64,000 nt of DNA from positions 1-64,000 of the forward strand of contig JAFLDL010000028.1 of NCBI GenBank assembly GCA_017302435.1, read 5' to 3'. Within the stretch, counting starts at the first letter, position 1; each line of letters begins with the position of its first letter. The DNA comes from Candidatus Accumulibacter necessarius. Its GTDB lineage: Bacteria > Pseudomonadota > Gammaproteobacteria > Burkholderiales > Rhodocyclaceae. The translations under genes and the position numbers were made by a program. Shown here one piece after another: positions 28,697-42,235 of the stretch. Below the pieces are notes generated by a model. The model was given only the letters and a program-made list of their open reading frames with translations. It was not told where the DNA came from and made no database searches.

Positions 28697-29629
28697 TCAT
28701 TTCAGTGCGGCAGCCAGTTCGTCGCGACTGACGACCGCCGTACCGAGCTTGCCAACCACCACGCCGGCGGCGACGTTCGCCGCATGCACCGCCTCCGGCC
28801 AGCTGGCACCACCCGCGAGCATCACTGCCAGGGTGGCGATCACCGTGTCGCCAGCCCCCGAAACGTCAAACACCTCTCGGGCCACCGCCTTCTCGTGGAG
28901 CGCACCGCCGGCGTGGAAGAGCGACATCCCCTCCTCACTGCGGGTGACCAGCAAGGCCTCCAGTCGCAACCTGGCGCGCAGTGCTTCGGCTTTGCGCGCC
29001 AGTTCCTCATCATCGTGCCAGCGGCCCACCACTTCACGCAACTCGGCGCGGTTGGGTGTCACCACGGTCGCGCCCGCATACTTCGAAAAGTCGTCACCCT
29101 TGGGATCGACCAGGACCTGCTTGCCGGCAGCGCCTGCCAGACGGATCATCTCACCGATGTGCGCCAGGCCACCCTTGCCGTAATCAGAGAGGATCACCGC
29201 ATCACATTCCCGCAAACGCGCCTTGAACTCGACGAGTTTGGCGCGCAGCACCTCATGCGATGGAGTGGTTTCAAAATCAATCCGCAACAGCTGCTGCTGC
29301 CGGCCGATCACACGCAGCTTGACTGTCGTGCTGATCGCGGGATCGACATGCAGGCTGACATCGATCCCGCTGGCCGCCAGCAGGCGGTGCAGGCTCTGGC
29401 CAGCCTCATCGTCGCCAACGACGGAGAGAAGGGCAACCCGCGCACCCAGGGCAGCGACATTGCGTGCCACGTTGGCGGCGCCTCCAGGTCGCTCTTCACT
29501 GCGGCCCACCTTCACAACCGGCACCGGCGCTTCGGGTGAGATACGTGCAACGTCGCCAAACCAGTACCGATCAAGCATCACGTCGCCGACGATGAGCAGC
29601 CGTGCAGCCGACAGGTCACCAACGTGCAC
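28697..29629 (-). CDS. hldE1: D-glycero-beta-D-manno-heptose-7-phosphate kinase (HldE kinase domain only)
   Basis: A 310-residue PfkB-family sugar kinase. It has the ribokinase signatures RPGGAANVARN near the N-terminus and DVSGAGDTV near residue 263, with the catalytic Asp. It corresponds to domain I of E. coli HldE. The adenylyltransferase domain is absent, so a separate hldC would be expected elsewhere, as is common in betaproteobacteria. The predicted start is GTG at 29629. Confidence 0.93.
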   Translation of the reverse strand: MHVGDLSAARLLIVGDVMLDRYWFGDVARISPEAPVPVVKVGRSEERPGGAANVARNVAALGARVALLSVVGDDEAGQSLHRLLAASGIDVSLHVDPAISTTVKLRVIGRQQQLLRIDFETTPSHEVLRAKLVEFKARLRECDAVILSDYGKGGLAHIGEMIRLAGAAGKQVLVDPKGDDFSKYAGATVVTPNRAELREVVGRWHDDEELARKAEALRARLRLEALLVTRSEEGMSLFHAGGALHEKAVAREVFDVSGAGDTVIATLAVMLAGGASWPEAVHAANVAAGVVVGKLGTAVVSRDELAAALK

Positions 29630-29712
29630 GGCAACCCATCTCGGCAGGAAAAACTTTGCTCACGAGGCTGACCCGCCTCATGCCAGGCACGGTGAATGGC
29701 AAGACGAAACTC

Positions 29713-30882
29713 CTAAGGTGTCAGATCGAACTCTTCGGTCCGCTTCGGCGAATAGGTTTCCCAGCCGCCACAGGCCGGACAGCGCCAATAGAACTGGCGC
29801 GCCTTGAAACCGCAATTATCGCACCGATAGCGAGCCAGGCGACGGGTGTAGGTCTGAACGATGCCCTTTGCCAACTCCAGGTCCGGACGACTGTCCGGCG
29901 AGGCAAACAGCAGTCTCGCCGCCAGCAACTTGTCGAATCCAAGCAGAGTCGGGTTACGCTTCAACTCGTCGCGAACCAACTTGTACGCAGCTTCGGCCCC
30001 ATCGCCCTCGAGCACCAGTTGAAAAACCACGTCCAGCAGGTCAAGCGACGGATAGTGTTCAAGGTAACCACGCAACAACTGTAGTCCCTCTTCGCGTCGA
30101 TCCAGCTTGCGAAAAGCGTCAAGCAGACGCTGCGCGACCAATGCCAGGTAAGTTGGATCCTGCTGCTCGATCCGCTGCCATGATTCGATAGCGGCGAGCG
30201 GCTGATCCTGCTGCAACTGAATGTCCCCCTGGAGAAGACTGGCTCGAACGCACTTCCGATTGCGCTCCAGCGCGGTATCCAGGTACGCCGCCGCCAGATC
30301 CCGCCGCGAGCGCATCAGCTCGGCCGCGGCCAGCTCGCAGTAGTACTCCGCAACCTCCTTGTGGGAAGCGAAGTCCGGCAGTTCAGAGGCGATCGCTATC
30401 GCCTTCTCCCAGTCCTTTTCAAGTTGATAGATCTCGAGCAGGTTGCGCTTGGCGCTTTCGGCCAGTTCTGAGTGGCGCAACTTGTCAAAAACCTCTTCAG
30501 CGCGGTCGAGCAGGCCGGCCTTGAGATAGTCCTGTCCGAGTTCAGCCAGTGCCTGCAGCTTCAGGTCCTGCTTCAGATCCTCACGTTCGATGAGATTCTG
30601 GTGCATCCGGATCGCACGGTCGGTCTCCCCCCGACGACGGAACAGGCTACCGAGCGCAAAATGCAACTCGACCGTCTGCGGATCGACCTTGACGGCTTCC
30701 ACAAAAGCCTCGATAGCGCGGTCTGGCTGCTCGTTGAGCAAGAAGTTGAGACCTTGAAAATACGAACGCGGCAGGGCGCGCGACTCCTTCACCAGATGCC
30801 GGATATCGATGCGCGCTGCGGCCCAGCCGAGACCAAAAAACAGCGGAAAAAGCAATAGCTGCCAGTACTCGAACTCGATCAT
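29713..30882 (-). CDS. lapB: lipopolysaccharide assembly protein B (LapB/YciM)
   Basis: A 389-residue membrane-anchored regulator that helps FtsH degrade LpxC and coordinates LPS synthesis. One N-terminal membrane helix (about residues 5-22) is followed by a run of TPR repeats (about 35-330). A C-terminal rubredoxin-like zinc motif has two CxxC pairs (YRCDNCGFKA and WRCPACGGWE). The ATG at 30882 is one codon after a possible TTG. It follows the broken lapA gene. Confidence 0.95.
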   Translation of the reverse strand: MIEFEYWQLLLFPLFFGLGWAAARIDIRHLVKESRALPRSYFQGLNFLLNEQPDRAIEAFVEAVKVDPQTVELHFALGSLFRRRGETDRAIRMHQNLIEREDLKQDLKLQALAELGQDYLKAGLLDRAEEVFDKLRHSELAESAKRNLLEIYQLEKDWEKAIAIASELPDFASHKEVAEYYCELAAAELMRSRRDLAAAYLDTALERNRKCVRASLLQGDIQLQQDQPLAAIESWQRIEQQDPTYLALVAQRLLDAFRKLDRREEGLQLLRGYLEHYPSLDLLDVVFQLVLEGDGAEAAYKLVRDELKRNPTLLGFDKLLAARLLFASPDSRPDLELAKGIVQTYTRRLARYRCDNCGFKARQFYWRCPACGGWETYSPKRTEEFDLTP

Positions 30883-30986
30883 CAATGATGCCTTCGAGGA
30901 TAATATGACCGGCCAACTGCAGTTGCCGGGATGGGGCAGGAGCGGAGATCATCAGACGAACGGTCAGCGCGGCCTCCCCGACAGAT

Positions 30987-31267
30987 TCAGACCTGACGAT
31001 CCTGATATGTGACCAGGCTGCCGGCCTTCTCCTTCAGTTCGCGCTTCAGCTTTGCGACCTCCCGACGCAGACCAAATACGCTACCCAGCAACGACAGGAC
31101 AGCAAGCGCGGCACCCGCGACAAAAAAACCAGCAAGACGATCACCAGAGGTGCCTGCCAGACAGTGTCCAGCAGGAAGCGGACGCCCACCGGCTCGGTAT
31201 TCTTGATGGCGAACGCGAAAAGGAAAAGAAAAAGGACGATTCTCGACGCCCACAGCAACGCACGCAT
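30987..31267 (-). pseudogene. lapA: lapA, LPS assembly protein A, with a frameshift
   Basis: Two overlapping frames together make a normal LapA (DUF1049). The first gives MRALLWASRIVLFLFLFAFA and the hydrophobic VIVLLVF. After a run of seven T on the minus strand (A at 31122-31128) the other frame continues AGAALAVLSLLGSVFGLRRE and the coiled-coil KLKRELKEK tail. One extra T would restore the frame. Possible causes are a sequencing error in the homopolymer, a real mutation, or ribosomal or polymerase slippage on the run of seven. The two membrane segments and tail are otherwise well conserved. Confidence 0.85.
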
Positions 31268-31284
31268 CAATCACCGTCCCACAG

Positions 31285-31314
31285 AAAACGGGCGGCAACT
31301 GTCGTTACCGCCCG
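31285..31314 (-). terminator. strong hairpin with T run between ihfB and lapA
   Basis: On the minus strand an 11-bp stem (31289-31299 with 31304-31314, one G-U pair) and a 4-nt loop is followed by TTTT. It looks like a rho-independent terminator or attenuator that would reduce read-through from rpsA-ihfB into lapAB. Confidence 0.65.
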
Positions 31315-31336
31315 CAATACGCCACGCCCTGACCAC

Positions 31337-31630
31337 TCAGATCGATTCCAGCGAGCCGTCGACGCGCTCCCGCAGTTCCTTGCCGGCCTTGAAATGCGGC
31401 ACCCATTTTTCGGGAACCTCAACCTTGTCACCAGACTTTGGATTGCGACCGACACGCGGCGGGCGGTAGTTCAGCGCAAAACTGCCGAAACCACGAATCT
31501 CGATGCGATCCCCCCTGGCCAGCGCTTCTGCCATCGCATCAAGAATCATTTTCACCGACATATCTGCATCCTTGGCGACCAGTTGCGGGAAGCGCCCAGC
31601 CAGTTCGGCGATAAGATCCGACTTGGTCAT
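31337..31630 (-). CDS. ihfB: integration host factor subunit beta
   Basis: A 97-residue DNA-bending protein of the HU/IHF family, partner of IhfA. It starts [10 protein letters not shown], has the DNA-binding arm [20 protein letters not shown] around residues 61-80 and the GFGSF motif. The 9-nt gap after rpsA and this gene order are conserved in many proteobacteria. The hairpin at 31285-31314 follows it. Confidence 0.97.
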   Translation of the reverse strand: MTKSDLIAELAGRFPQLVAKDADMSVKMILDAMAEALARGDRIEIRGFGSFALNYRPPRVGRNPKSGDKVEVPEKWVPHFKAGKELRERVDGSLESI

Positions 31631-31639
31631 TCCGTAACC

Positions 31640-33337
<1,698 letters not shown>

Positions 33338-33368
33338 ATGAGTTGAATTACCTATCCGCAGAACTGCG

Positions 33369-33418
33369 GGGTGAGTTAAAAACGATCACCAGTTCCGGGC
33401 ACTCCGGAAACCTCACCC
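33369..33418 (-). promoter_or_regulatory. structured 5' leader of rpsA
   Basis: On the minus strand GGGTGAG (33412-33418) pairs with CTCACCC (33369-33375), and an inner stem TTCCGG-AGTGC-CCGGAA lies within. It is about 30 nt before the rpsA start. S1 controls its own translation through leader hairpins in E. coli, so this may be an equivalent; that is inference. Confidence 0.45.
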
Positions 33419-33527
33419 TAGCGGGGAAGCAAGGACACTGCACCGACAGACCCCGGGCGGCAGAGCCGCGGGCCAACGGAACGACGCGTCGAGCTGGTGA
33501 CACCTCGGGCAAACGGCAGCTGCCGCT

Positions 33528-35498
33528 TCACCCACTTTTCGGAACCTTGTTGACCCAGTCCAGCACCTGTGCCACCGCTGTTTCGATGGTCAGGTTCGTC
33601 GTGTCGAGCAATTCAGCATCCGTACTCTGCTGCATCGGAGCGACGCTACGCTGGCTATCCCGTTCGTCGCGCTCGCGCAGATCCAGCGAGAGGGCTGCAA
33701 TACTAGCAGCCATTCCTTTTTCGATCAACTGCTTATGCCGCCTCCTGGCGCGCATCTCGACGCTCGCGGTGAGGAAGACCTTGGTCGCCGAATCAGGGAA
33801 GACCACCGAACCCATGTCGCGCCCGTCGGCCACGAGCCCGGGTGGGCGACGGAAAGCGCGCTGCCGGAACAACAGGGCAGCACGCACGGCGGGAAGCGCC
33901 GCCACCCGCGAAGCCGCCGCAGAGATTTCTTCGCTGCGGATAGCATCCGAAACCTCTTCGCCAGACAGCATGATCGTCGCCCCGGCAAACTCGACATCCA
34001 GCCCGGCAGCTATCACCGCGACGCCAGCCTCATCGTCCCAGGGAATTCCGGCCCGGCAAGCAGCCAATGCGGTCAAGCGGTACAAGGCACCCGAGTCGAG
34101 GTAGTGCCAACCCAGCGCCTGAGCAACGCGCGTCGCGACGGTCCCCTTGCCTGAGGCAGAGGTTCCGTCGATGGCGATCACCGGCACCGCTTGGGTAACC
34201 TTCGCAAAGCACTTGAAGTAGTCGGGAAAGGTCTTCGCCACCGTCTGCGGGTCGTTGATCCGCAGTGGCGTGCCAAGGGCTGCCAGCGAGAAACACATCG
34301 CGATCCGATGGTCATCGTAGGTGTCGATCGCGGCCGGCTGCAGACCCTGAATCCCGGCCGGCGGCAAAACGCGAATGAAATCCGACCCTTGCTCGACCAC
34401 CGCACCCAGCTTCCGCAACTCGGTCGCCATCGCGGCGATACGATCGGTTTCCTTGACCCGCCAACTGGCAATGTTTCTCAGCGTGGTCGGTCCTTCGGCA
34501 AACAGGGCGGTGGTAGCCAGCGTCATGGCCGCATCGGGGATGTGGTTGCAATCCAGTTCGACGCCTTGCAGCCTCCCGCCAGCAACTTCCGGCAGAGGCG
34601 AGGAAGCCTCGATCCAGTTGGCTCCGGCAGTGATTCGAGCCCCCATGCCGGCCAGGGCATCGGCAAAACGAACATCGCCCTGGATCGAGTCAAGACCCAC
34701 GCCCTCAACGCGCAACGGCCCACCGCCAATCGCGCCGAGGGCCAGAAAGTACGACGCTGACGAGGCGTCGCCTTCAACATATACCACCCCCGGCGAGCGA
34801 TACGAACTGCCCGCCGGCACCGTAAAGCGTCGCCAGCCGTCGCGCAGCACCTGCACACCGAAACGCGCCATGCTGGCCAGCGTGATGTCTACGTAAGGCT
34901 TGGAGATCAGCTCACCGACCACTTCCACCGTGGTTTCGACGCCGCGCAAGGGCAGAGCCATCAGCAAACCGGTCAGGAACTGGCTGGACACGTCGCCACG
35001 CACTCTGACCGTACTCAGCACGCAGCTTGCGGGGGGACGAATTGCCAGCGGCGGAAAGCCCTCCACACCAAGGTACCTGATGTCTGCGCCCAACTGACGC
35101 AAACCATCGACCAGATCGGCGATCGGTCGTTCGTGCATGCGCGGCACGCCAGCCAGCTGGTAGTGACCGCCAGAGAAAGCCAGCACCGCAGTCAGCGGCC
35201 GGAAGGCAGTCCCGGCATTACCGAGAAAGAGATCGGCATGACGAACCGGCAACATGCCACCGCAACCGATAATGACAACAGCGTTATCTGCCCGCAACTC
35301 GACATCGACGCCAAGCGCCCGAAGTGCATCGAGCATGCGCGCCGTGTCGTCGGATACCAGCAGCTCGCGCAGTTCCGTCTTGCCCACGGCCAGCGCGGCC
35401 AACAGCAGAACCCGGTTGGAGATGCTCTTCGAGCCCGGCAGACATACCCTGCCCCGCGCAGCGAGCAACTGCGGGAGATCGATGAAGTCGCCGCTCAC
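33528..35498 (-). CDS. aroA-cmk: bifunctional 3-phosphoshikimate 1-carboxyvinyltransferase / cytidylate kinase
   Basis: A 656-residue fusion. Residues about 1-430 are EPSP synthase ([21 protein letters not shown]), which joins shikimate-3-phosphate and PEP in aromatic amino acid synthesis. Residues about 435-656 are cytidylate kinase, with P-loop [11 protein letters not shown] and the [10 protein letters not shown] segment, which phosphorylates CMP/dCMP. In most relatives these are adjacent genes. Here no stop codon separates them and the frame is continuous. The GTG start at 35498 overlaps the tyrA stop codon (GTGA); an in-frame GTG eight codons upstream is possible. rpsA follows. Confidence 0.94.
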   Translation of the reverse strand: MSGDFIDLPQLLAARGRVCLPGSKSISNRVLLLAALAVGKTELRELLVSDDTARMLDALRALGVDVELRADNAVVIIGCGGMLPVRHADLFLGNAGTAFRPLTAVLAFSGGHYQLAGVPRMHERPIADLVDGLRQLGADIRYLGVEGFPPLAIRPPASCVLSTVRVRGDVSSQFLTGLLMALPLRGVETTVEVVGELISKPYVDITLASMARFGVQVLRDGWRRFTVPAGSSYRSPGVVYVEGDASSASYFLALGAIGGGPLRVEGVGLDSIQGDVRFADALAGMGARITAGANWIEASSPLPEVAGGRLQGVELDCNHIPDAAMTLATTALFAEGPTTLRNIASWRVKETDRIAAMATELRKLGAVVEQGSDFIRVLPPAGIQGLQPAAIDTYDDHRIAMCFSLAALGTPLRINDPQTVAKTFPDYFKCFAKVTQAVPVIAIDGTSASGKGTVATRVAQALGWHYLDSGALYRLTALAACRAGIPWDDEAGVAVIAAGLDVEFAGATIMLSGEEVSDAIRSEEISAAASRVAALPAVRAALLFRQRAFRRPPGLVADGRDMGSVVFPDSATKVFLTASVEMRARRRHKQLIEKGMAASIAALSLDLRERDERDSQRSVAPMQQSTDAELLDTTNLTIETAVAQVLDWVNKVPKSG

Positions 35499-36382
35499 TC
35501 CTGCCTCTTGCGCTCGGCCCACTCGCGCCGAGCCGCCCTGGCAACATCGAAGGTCGTTTCCAGGACAGTACCGTCACCCCGTTGCAGCGCATCGCGCAAC
35601 TGGTCAAGTTGCGCGCGGTAGCGGTCCAGTTCGTCGATCAAGGCCGCCCGATTGGCCAAGCAGATATCGCGCCACATCTCCGGGTGGCTGGCGGCGATGC
35701 GCGTGAAGTCCCGGAAACCGCTGGCCGCAAAGCCGAACAATAGATCGCGATTGTCGCGCCTCGCCAGCTCATGCACCAGGGCAAACGAAAGGAGGTGTGG
35801 CAGATGGCTGACCGCGGCGAAAATCCGGTCATGCTCGGCTGCAGTCAACTCCCTGACCACGCCACCGCAACACTCCCAGGCCGAACGTACGCGGGCCACG
35901 CGCTGCGGACCGTTTTCCGGCAATGGCGTCAGCACCACCTGCTTGTCGCGATAGAGATCCGCCCGCGCGGCCAATGCACCACTGTTTTCCGCGCCGGCGA
36001 TCGGATGGGCGGGAACGAACTGCCCGATCCTCTCGCCAAAATGCATGCGGGCTGCCGCGACCACGTCCTCCTTGGTGCTGCCACCGTCGGTAACCACGGT
36101 CTGCAATCCGAGGCAAGGGGCTATGCGGGCCATGATCTCTGCGGTCTTGCCAACTGGCGTGGCGATCAGCACGAGGTCAGCATTCGACACCTCCTGCCCG
36201 ACGTTGAAGCCGACGCGATCCAGGATCCCCAGTTGCAGCGCCTGGTTCAGAGAACCCAGGGTGCGCCCGAAACCGACGATCTCGCCTGCCTGCCCGGCGG
36301 CCTTCAGCGCCAGCGCGAAGGATCCCCCGATCAGCCCGACGCCGAAGACGACAACCTTCCCGAACAACGGCGCGCCGCTCAC
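35495..36382 (-). CDS. tyrA: prephenate dehydrogenase
   Basis: A 295-residue NAD-dependent enzyme of tyrosine synthesis. The Rossmann motif [10 protein letters not shown] is near the N-terminus, [11 protein letters not shown] follows, and the catalytic His region is [12 protein letters not shown]. The GTG at 36382 is preferred because GGGGGCGG precedes it and the length fits. The frame stays open 17 codons further to a TTG inside hisC. The gene stands between hisC and aroA-cmk in an aromatic/histidine amino acid operon. Confidence 0.93.
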   Translation of the reverse strand: MSGAPLFGKVVVFGVGLIGGSFALALKAAGQAGEIVGFGRTLGSLNQALQLGILDRVGFNVGQEVSNADLVLIATPVGKTAEIMARIAPCLGLQTVVTDGGSTKEDVVAAARMHFGERIGQFVPAHPIAGAENSGALAARADLYRDKQVVLTPLPENGPQRVARVRSAWECCGGVVRELTAAEHDRIFAAVSHLPHLLSFALVHELARRDNRDLLFGFAASGFRDFTRIAASHPEMWRDICLANRAALIDELDRYRAQLDQLRDALQRGDGTVLETTFDVARAARREWAERKRQE

Positions 36383-36407
36383 GGCCGCCCCCAGGCGCGC
36401 TGGTGGT

Positions 36408-37496
36408 TCATAGCGATGCCTCGAGGGCGGCAAGAAAGCGCTGGTTTTCAGTTTCGGTGCCGATCGTGACGCGCAGCCAGTCCGGCATGCCGTAGGCAGC
36501 GATCGGTCGAACGATGACGCCTTGCTTGAGCAAGCTCGGGTTCACCAGGGAGGCATCGATCACCCGGAAGGTCACGAAATTGCCGTGCGAAGGAATGTGC
36601 GTGCACCCCAGACGCTTCAGTCCACCGACGATCTGCTCCATGCCCGCACGGTTCAGCGCGTAGCTAGCGGCGACGAACTGGTGGTCGTCGAGCGCCGCGG
36701 CGGCAGCAGCCAGGGCGAGATTGTTGCAGTTGAATGGCTGGCGGACGCGATTCATGAGGTCCGCGATGTCGGCTGACGCCAGCGCGTAACCGATGCGCAG
36801 GCCGGCCAGACCGTAGATCTTGGAAAACGTACGGGTGATCACCAGATTCGGCATTTCAGCCAGCCAGGCCGTCGTCTCGAATCGCTCGGCAGGCGGCAGG
36901 TACTCGTTATACGCTTCGTCGAGCACGACCACGACATCCGCCGGCACGGACTCGACGAACAGCCTGAGCTGCGGATAGGGCAGAAAGGTTCCGGTCGGAT
37001 TATTGGGGTTGGCGATCCAGATCAACCGCGTGTCGGGTCTGATCGCCGCCCGCATGGCCTGCAGATCATGGCCGAAATCCCTGGCCGCAACGGCAATCCC
37101 CTCGGCCCCGGTGGTCAACGTCGCCAACGGGTAGACGGCAAAGGCATACTGGGCAAAAATTGCCGAACGACCCGGCGCAAGGAACACTCTTGCGATCAGA
37201 TCAAGGACGTCATTGGATCCGTTGCCGAGAACGATACGTTCCATACCCAGACCGGTCCGCTCGGACAACGCCTGCTTGAGAGCGAAATCATCCGGGTAAC
37301 GCGCCAGGCTGGCCATCGCCTCGACCGCTGCCGCTCGTGCTTTCGGACTCATGCCCAGAGGGTTCTCGTTCGAAGCCAGCTTGACGATCTGGTCGACGGC
37401 AAGACCCATCTCGCGCGCCAGCTGGGTGATCGGCTTGCCTGGCTGGTAAGGTGAAACGGCCCGAATGTATGGTAATGATTGCTCGTGGAGTGACAT
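36408..37496 (-). CDS. hisC: histidinol-phosphate aminotransferase
   Basis: A 362-residue class II PLP aminotransferase. The PLP lysine is in [17 protein letters not shown] (near residue 223), and [11 protein letters not shown] is the other cofactor-binding segment. In this gene setting (pheA-hisC-tyrA-aroA) the enzyme may also act on aromatic or prephenate substrates; family sequence alone cannot decide. GAGGACC precedes the ATG. The 50-nt gap to pheA contains an IS-end repeat. Confidence 0.95.
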   Translation of the reverse strand: MSLHEQSLPYIRAVSPYQPGKPITQLAREMGLAVDQIVKLASNENPLGMSPKARAAAVEAMASLARYPDDFALKQALSERTGLGMERIVLGNGSNDVLDLIARVFLAPGRSAIFAQYAFAVYPLATLTTGAEGIAVAARDFGHDLQAMRAAIRPDTRLIWIANPNNPTGTFLPYPQLRLFVESVPADVVVVLDEAYNEYLPPAERFETTAWLAEMPNLVITRTFSKIYGLAGLRIGYALASADIADLMNRVRQPFNCNNLALAAAAAALDDHQFVAASYALNRAGMEQIVGGLKRLGCTHIPSHGNFVTFRVIDASLVNPSLLKQGVIVRPIAAYGMPDWLRVTIGTETENQRFLAALEASL

Positions 37497-37531
37497 CTGC
37501 GGTCCTCGAAAAAAAGCAGTATCTTTTCGCC

Positions 37532-37550
37532 AAGTCCGACAGGCTGCTAG
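37532..37550 (+). repeat. solo IS1182-type terminal repeat at the 3' end of pheA
   Basis: AAGTCCGACAGGCTGCTAG, 19 nt. It is identical to the rejoined left end of the IS1182-like element (including the flanking CT) and 17 of its bases match the right end at 3836-3852. No transposase or second repeat is nearby. The CTAG part contains the pheA stop codon. Confidence 0.8.
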
Positions 37551-38638
37551 TAAGCCGCCACCGGGTAGGAACCAAGAAGCTTGAGATATGGGGCGCGACG
37601 GGCAAGCTCCGCGAGCGCTGTCCGCACGGGCACATCATTGCGGTGACCGTCAAGGTCGACGAAGAAGACATACTCCCACAGCGTGTGACGCGCCGGGCGG
37701 GATTCCAGCCGTGTCATCGAAACGCCGGCATCGGAAAACGGCGCCAGCAGCTGGCTCAGCGCACCGGTCTGGTTGTGCGCCGACATGATCAGGGATGTCT
37801 TGTCACGTCCCGAAGGCCCGGCATCGTGACGACCGAGGACGACGAAGCGCGTCGTATTGTTGGGCTCATCCTCAATGTTGCTGGCCAACTCCGGCAGATG
37901 ATAGCGCTCGGCCGCAGCCTGGCCGGCGATCGCTGCCGCACCGGCTTCTGCTGCCGCCAGTTGCGCCGCCTGCGCGTTGCTCGCGACCGGTACGCGCTGC
38001 GCCAGCGGTAATGAGCGGTTCAACCACTCATGGCATTGCGCCAGCGACTGCGCGTGCGAGTAGACCTTGCTCACCCGGCCCAGCACCGTCTCGTTTGACA
38101 GCAGGTGCTGATGGATGCGCAGCACCACCTCGCCGCAGATCTTGAGTGGCGTCGTCAGCAGCAGATCGAGCGTACGACCAACTGCCCCCTCGGTCGAGTT
38201 CTCGATCGGCACCACGGCGTAATCGGCATGACAGGCCTCGACTTCCCGGAAAACATCATCGATCGAAATTTGGGGCATCAAACGTGCGGCGTGACCAAAA
38301 TGCTTGGTTACGGCGCTCTCCGAGAAGGTTCCCAGCGGTCCAAGGAAGGCAATGCCGAGCGGCTGTTCAAGCGACAGACAGGCCGACATCACTTCGCGAA
38401 AAAACCAGGTCACACTCTCGCTCGACAGCGGCCCCGGGTTGTTCTCCCGGATCCGCTGCAGCACCTGCGCCTCACGCTCGGGACGGTAAATGAAGCCGGC
38501 CTCGCCATGACGCGCCTTGATCTCGCCCACCTGCTGGGCATACCGCGCACGCTGGTTCAACAACTCAAGCAGTTGCCCATCGAGTTGGTCGATCTGCTGG
38601 CGAACGACCGTCAGTTCGTCCTGAAGATTGTCACCCAT
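37547..38638 (-). CDS. pheA: bifunctional chorismate mutase / prephenate dehydratase (P-protein)
   Basis: A 363-residue enzyme making phenylpyruvate from chorismate. In order: an AroQ chorismate mutase domain (about 5-88), a prephenate dehydratase domain (about 97-275, with [10 protein letters not shown] and the catalytic TTRFVVLG) and a C-terminal ACT domain (about 288-360, [24 protein letters not shown]) for phenylalanine feedback. The ATG at 38638 gives the usual length; the frame extends upstream without similarity. The stop codon lies in an IS-end repeat. Confidence 0.96.
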   Translation of the reverse strand: MGDNLQDELTVVRQQIDQLDGQLLELLNQRARYAQQVGEIKARHGEAGFIYRPEREAQVLQRIRENNPGPLSSESVTWFFREVMSACLSLEQPLGIAFLGPLGTFSESAVTKHFGHAARLMPQISIDDVFREVEACHADYAVVPIENSTEGAVGRTLDLLLTTPLKICGEVVLRIHQHLLSNETVLGRVSKVYSHAQSLAQCHEWLNRSLPLAQRVPVASNAQAAQLAAAEAGAAAIAGQAAAERYHLPELASNIEDEPNNTTRFVVLGRHDAGPSGRDKTSLIMSAHNQTGALSQLLAPFSDAGVSMTRLESRPARHTLWEYVFFVDLDGHRNDVPVRTALAELARRAPYLKLLGSYPVAAY

Positions 38639-38765
38639 CACTCGCTGCCAGCATGACGCTGAGTCGCACGCGCAAGCCGACCGCCGGGCAGGCAAGGCCG
38701 GGACCGCCCCGACAACGGCATCGTCCGCGACCGGAAAACGGGACGAAGGCGGTCAAACATGCGCA

Positions 38766-41390
<2,625 letters not shown>

Positions 41391-41566
41391 CTTCCATCCG
41401 CTGGCGACGTGACTTCGGCGGGAATGTCGACGTCTTGATCAAGCCCGATAGTCTATCACGCTACGGGCAGCCTCGGGCCCCGCGAGAGCTCCATTGGAGC
41501 GAAGTGATGGAAGCCCAATGCGTCAGCGCTGGACTCCCGGGCAAGGCGGTCGGGATCCGTGGAAAG

Positions 41567-42235
41567 CTATGGCTGTGCACCCAGCACCAGGTCAATGCGT
41601 CGCTGCAGGCGCGCCACCTCGTCAACCTCAGCAGCCGCTTGAGCGAGCTGCTGCTGCACCTTCAGCCAGGCCAGAAGCGGACGACGCCAGCCCTGCGCCG
41701 AGGCGGTGTCCACTGCCTGCGCGACGACGCCAGGCGTCGCTGCTCCGCAGCGCAACAGAACCCCGGCGGCGACCAGTCGCGAGAGCGGATCGCTGATCGC
41801 GGCGAGCGCGGCATCGGGCGCTGCCGGGTTGGCGGCAAGACCCTGCTGCGCCTTCGGCAGCAAAGCCACATCAGCGGGTTCGACCTGGCCAGAGAGGTAG
41901 CGCGCATAGGCCTGCTCGGGTGGTGCAGCATCCGCTGCCAACGCTTCGTAGGCGGAACAGGCGCCCATTTCAAGGCTGGCGACGCGCGTGGCGCAGCGGA
42001 GCAGTTCGCTGCGAGCCAGCAGATCGGCGCGGCCGGTGCGCGCCAGTTCGGCGCGGGCACGGGCAAACTCCAGCGCCTCGCGCCGGCTGTTGCCACTGAG
42101 ATAGGCCTCGGCTGCACGGTCCAGGCTGCCCTTGGCGTTCATCTGCCAGTCGGGCGGCGGCGGGGCTCCTGCGCAGGCGGTGAGCACCAGCGTGGCGGCC
42201 AGCGCCGGCAAGAGCCGGCTTCCACCTCTTCTCAT
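41567..42235 (-). CDS. lipoprotein of the MCE/Mla-type operon
   Basis: A 222-residue predicted lipoprotein. The signal ends in the lipobox LTAC (LAATLVLTACAG), so it should be lipidated at Cys and anchored in the outer or inner membrane. The rest is Ala/Leu/Arg-rich and mostly helical, with no named domain that I recognise. The start codon overlaps the end of the mlaD-like gene by 4 nt, so the two are coupled. The position suggests an auxiliary lipid-transport component. Confidence 0.75.
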   Translation of the reverse strand: MRRGGSRLLPALAATLVLTACAGAPPPPDWQMNAKGSLDRAAEAYLSGNSRREALEFARARAELARTGRADLLARSELLRCATRVASLEMGACSAYEALAADAAPPEQAYARYLSGQVEPADVALLPKAQQGLAANPAAPDAALAAISDPLSRLVAAGVLLRCGAATPGVVAQAVDTASAQGWRRPLLAWLKVQQQLAQAAAEVDEVARLQRRIDLVLGAQP

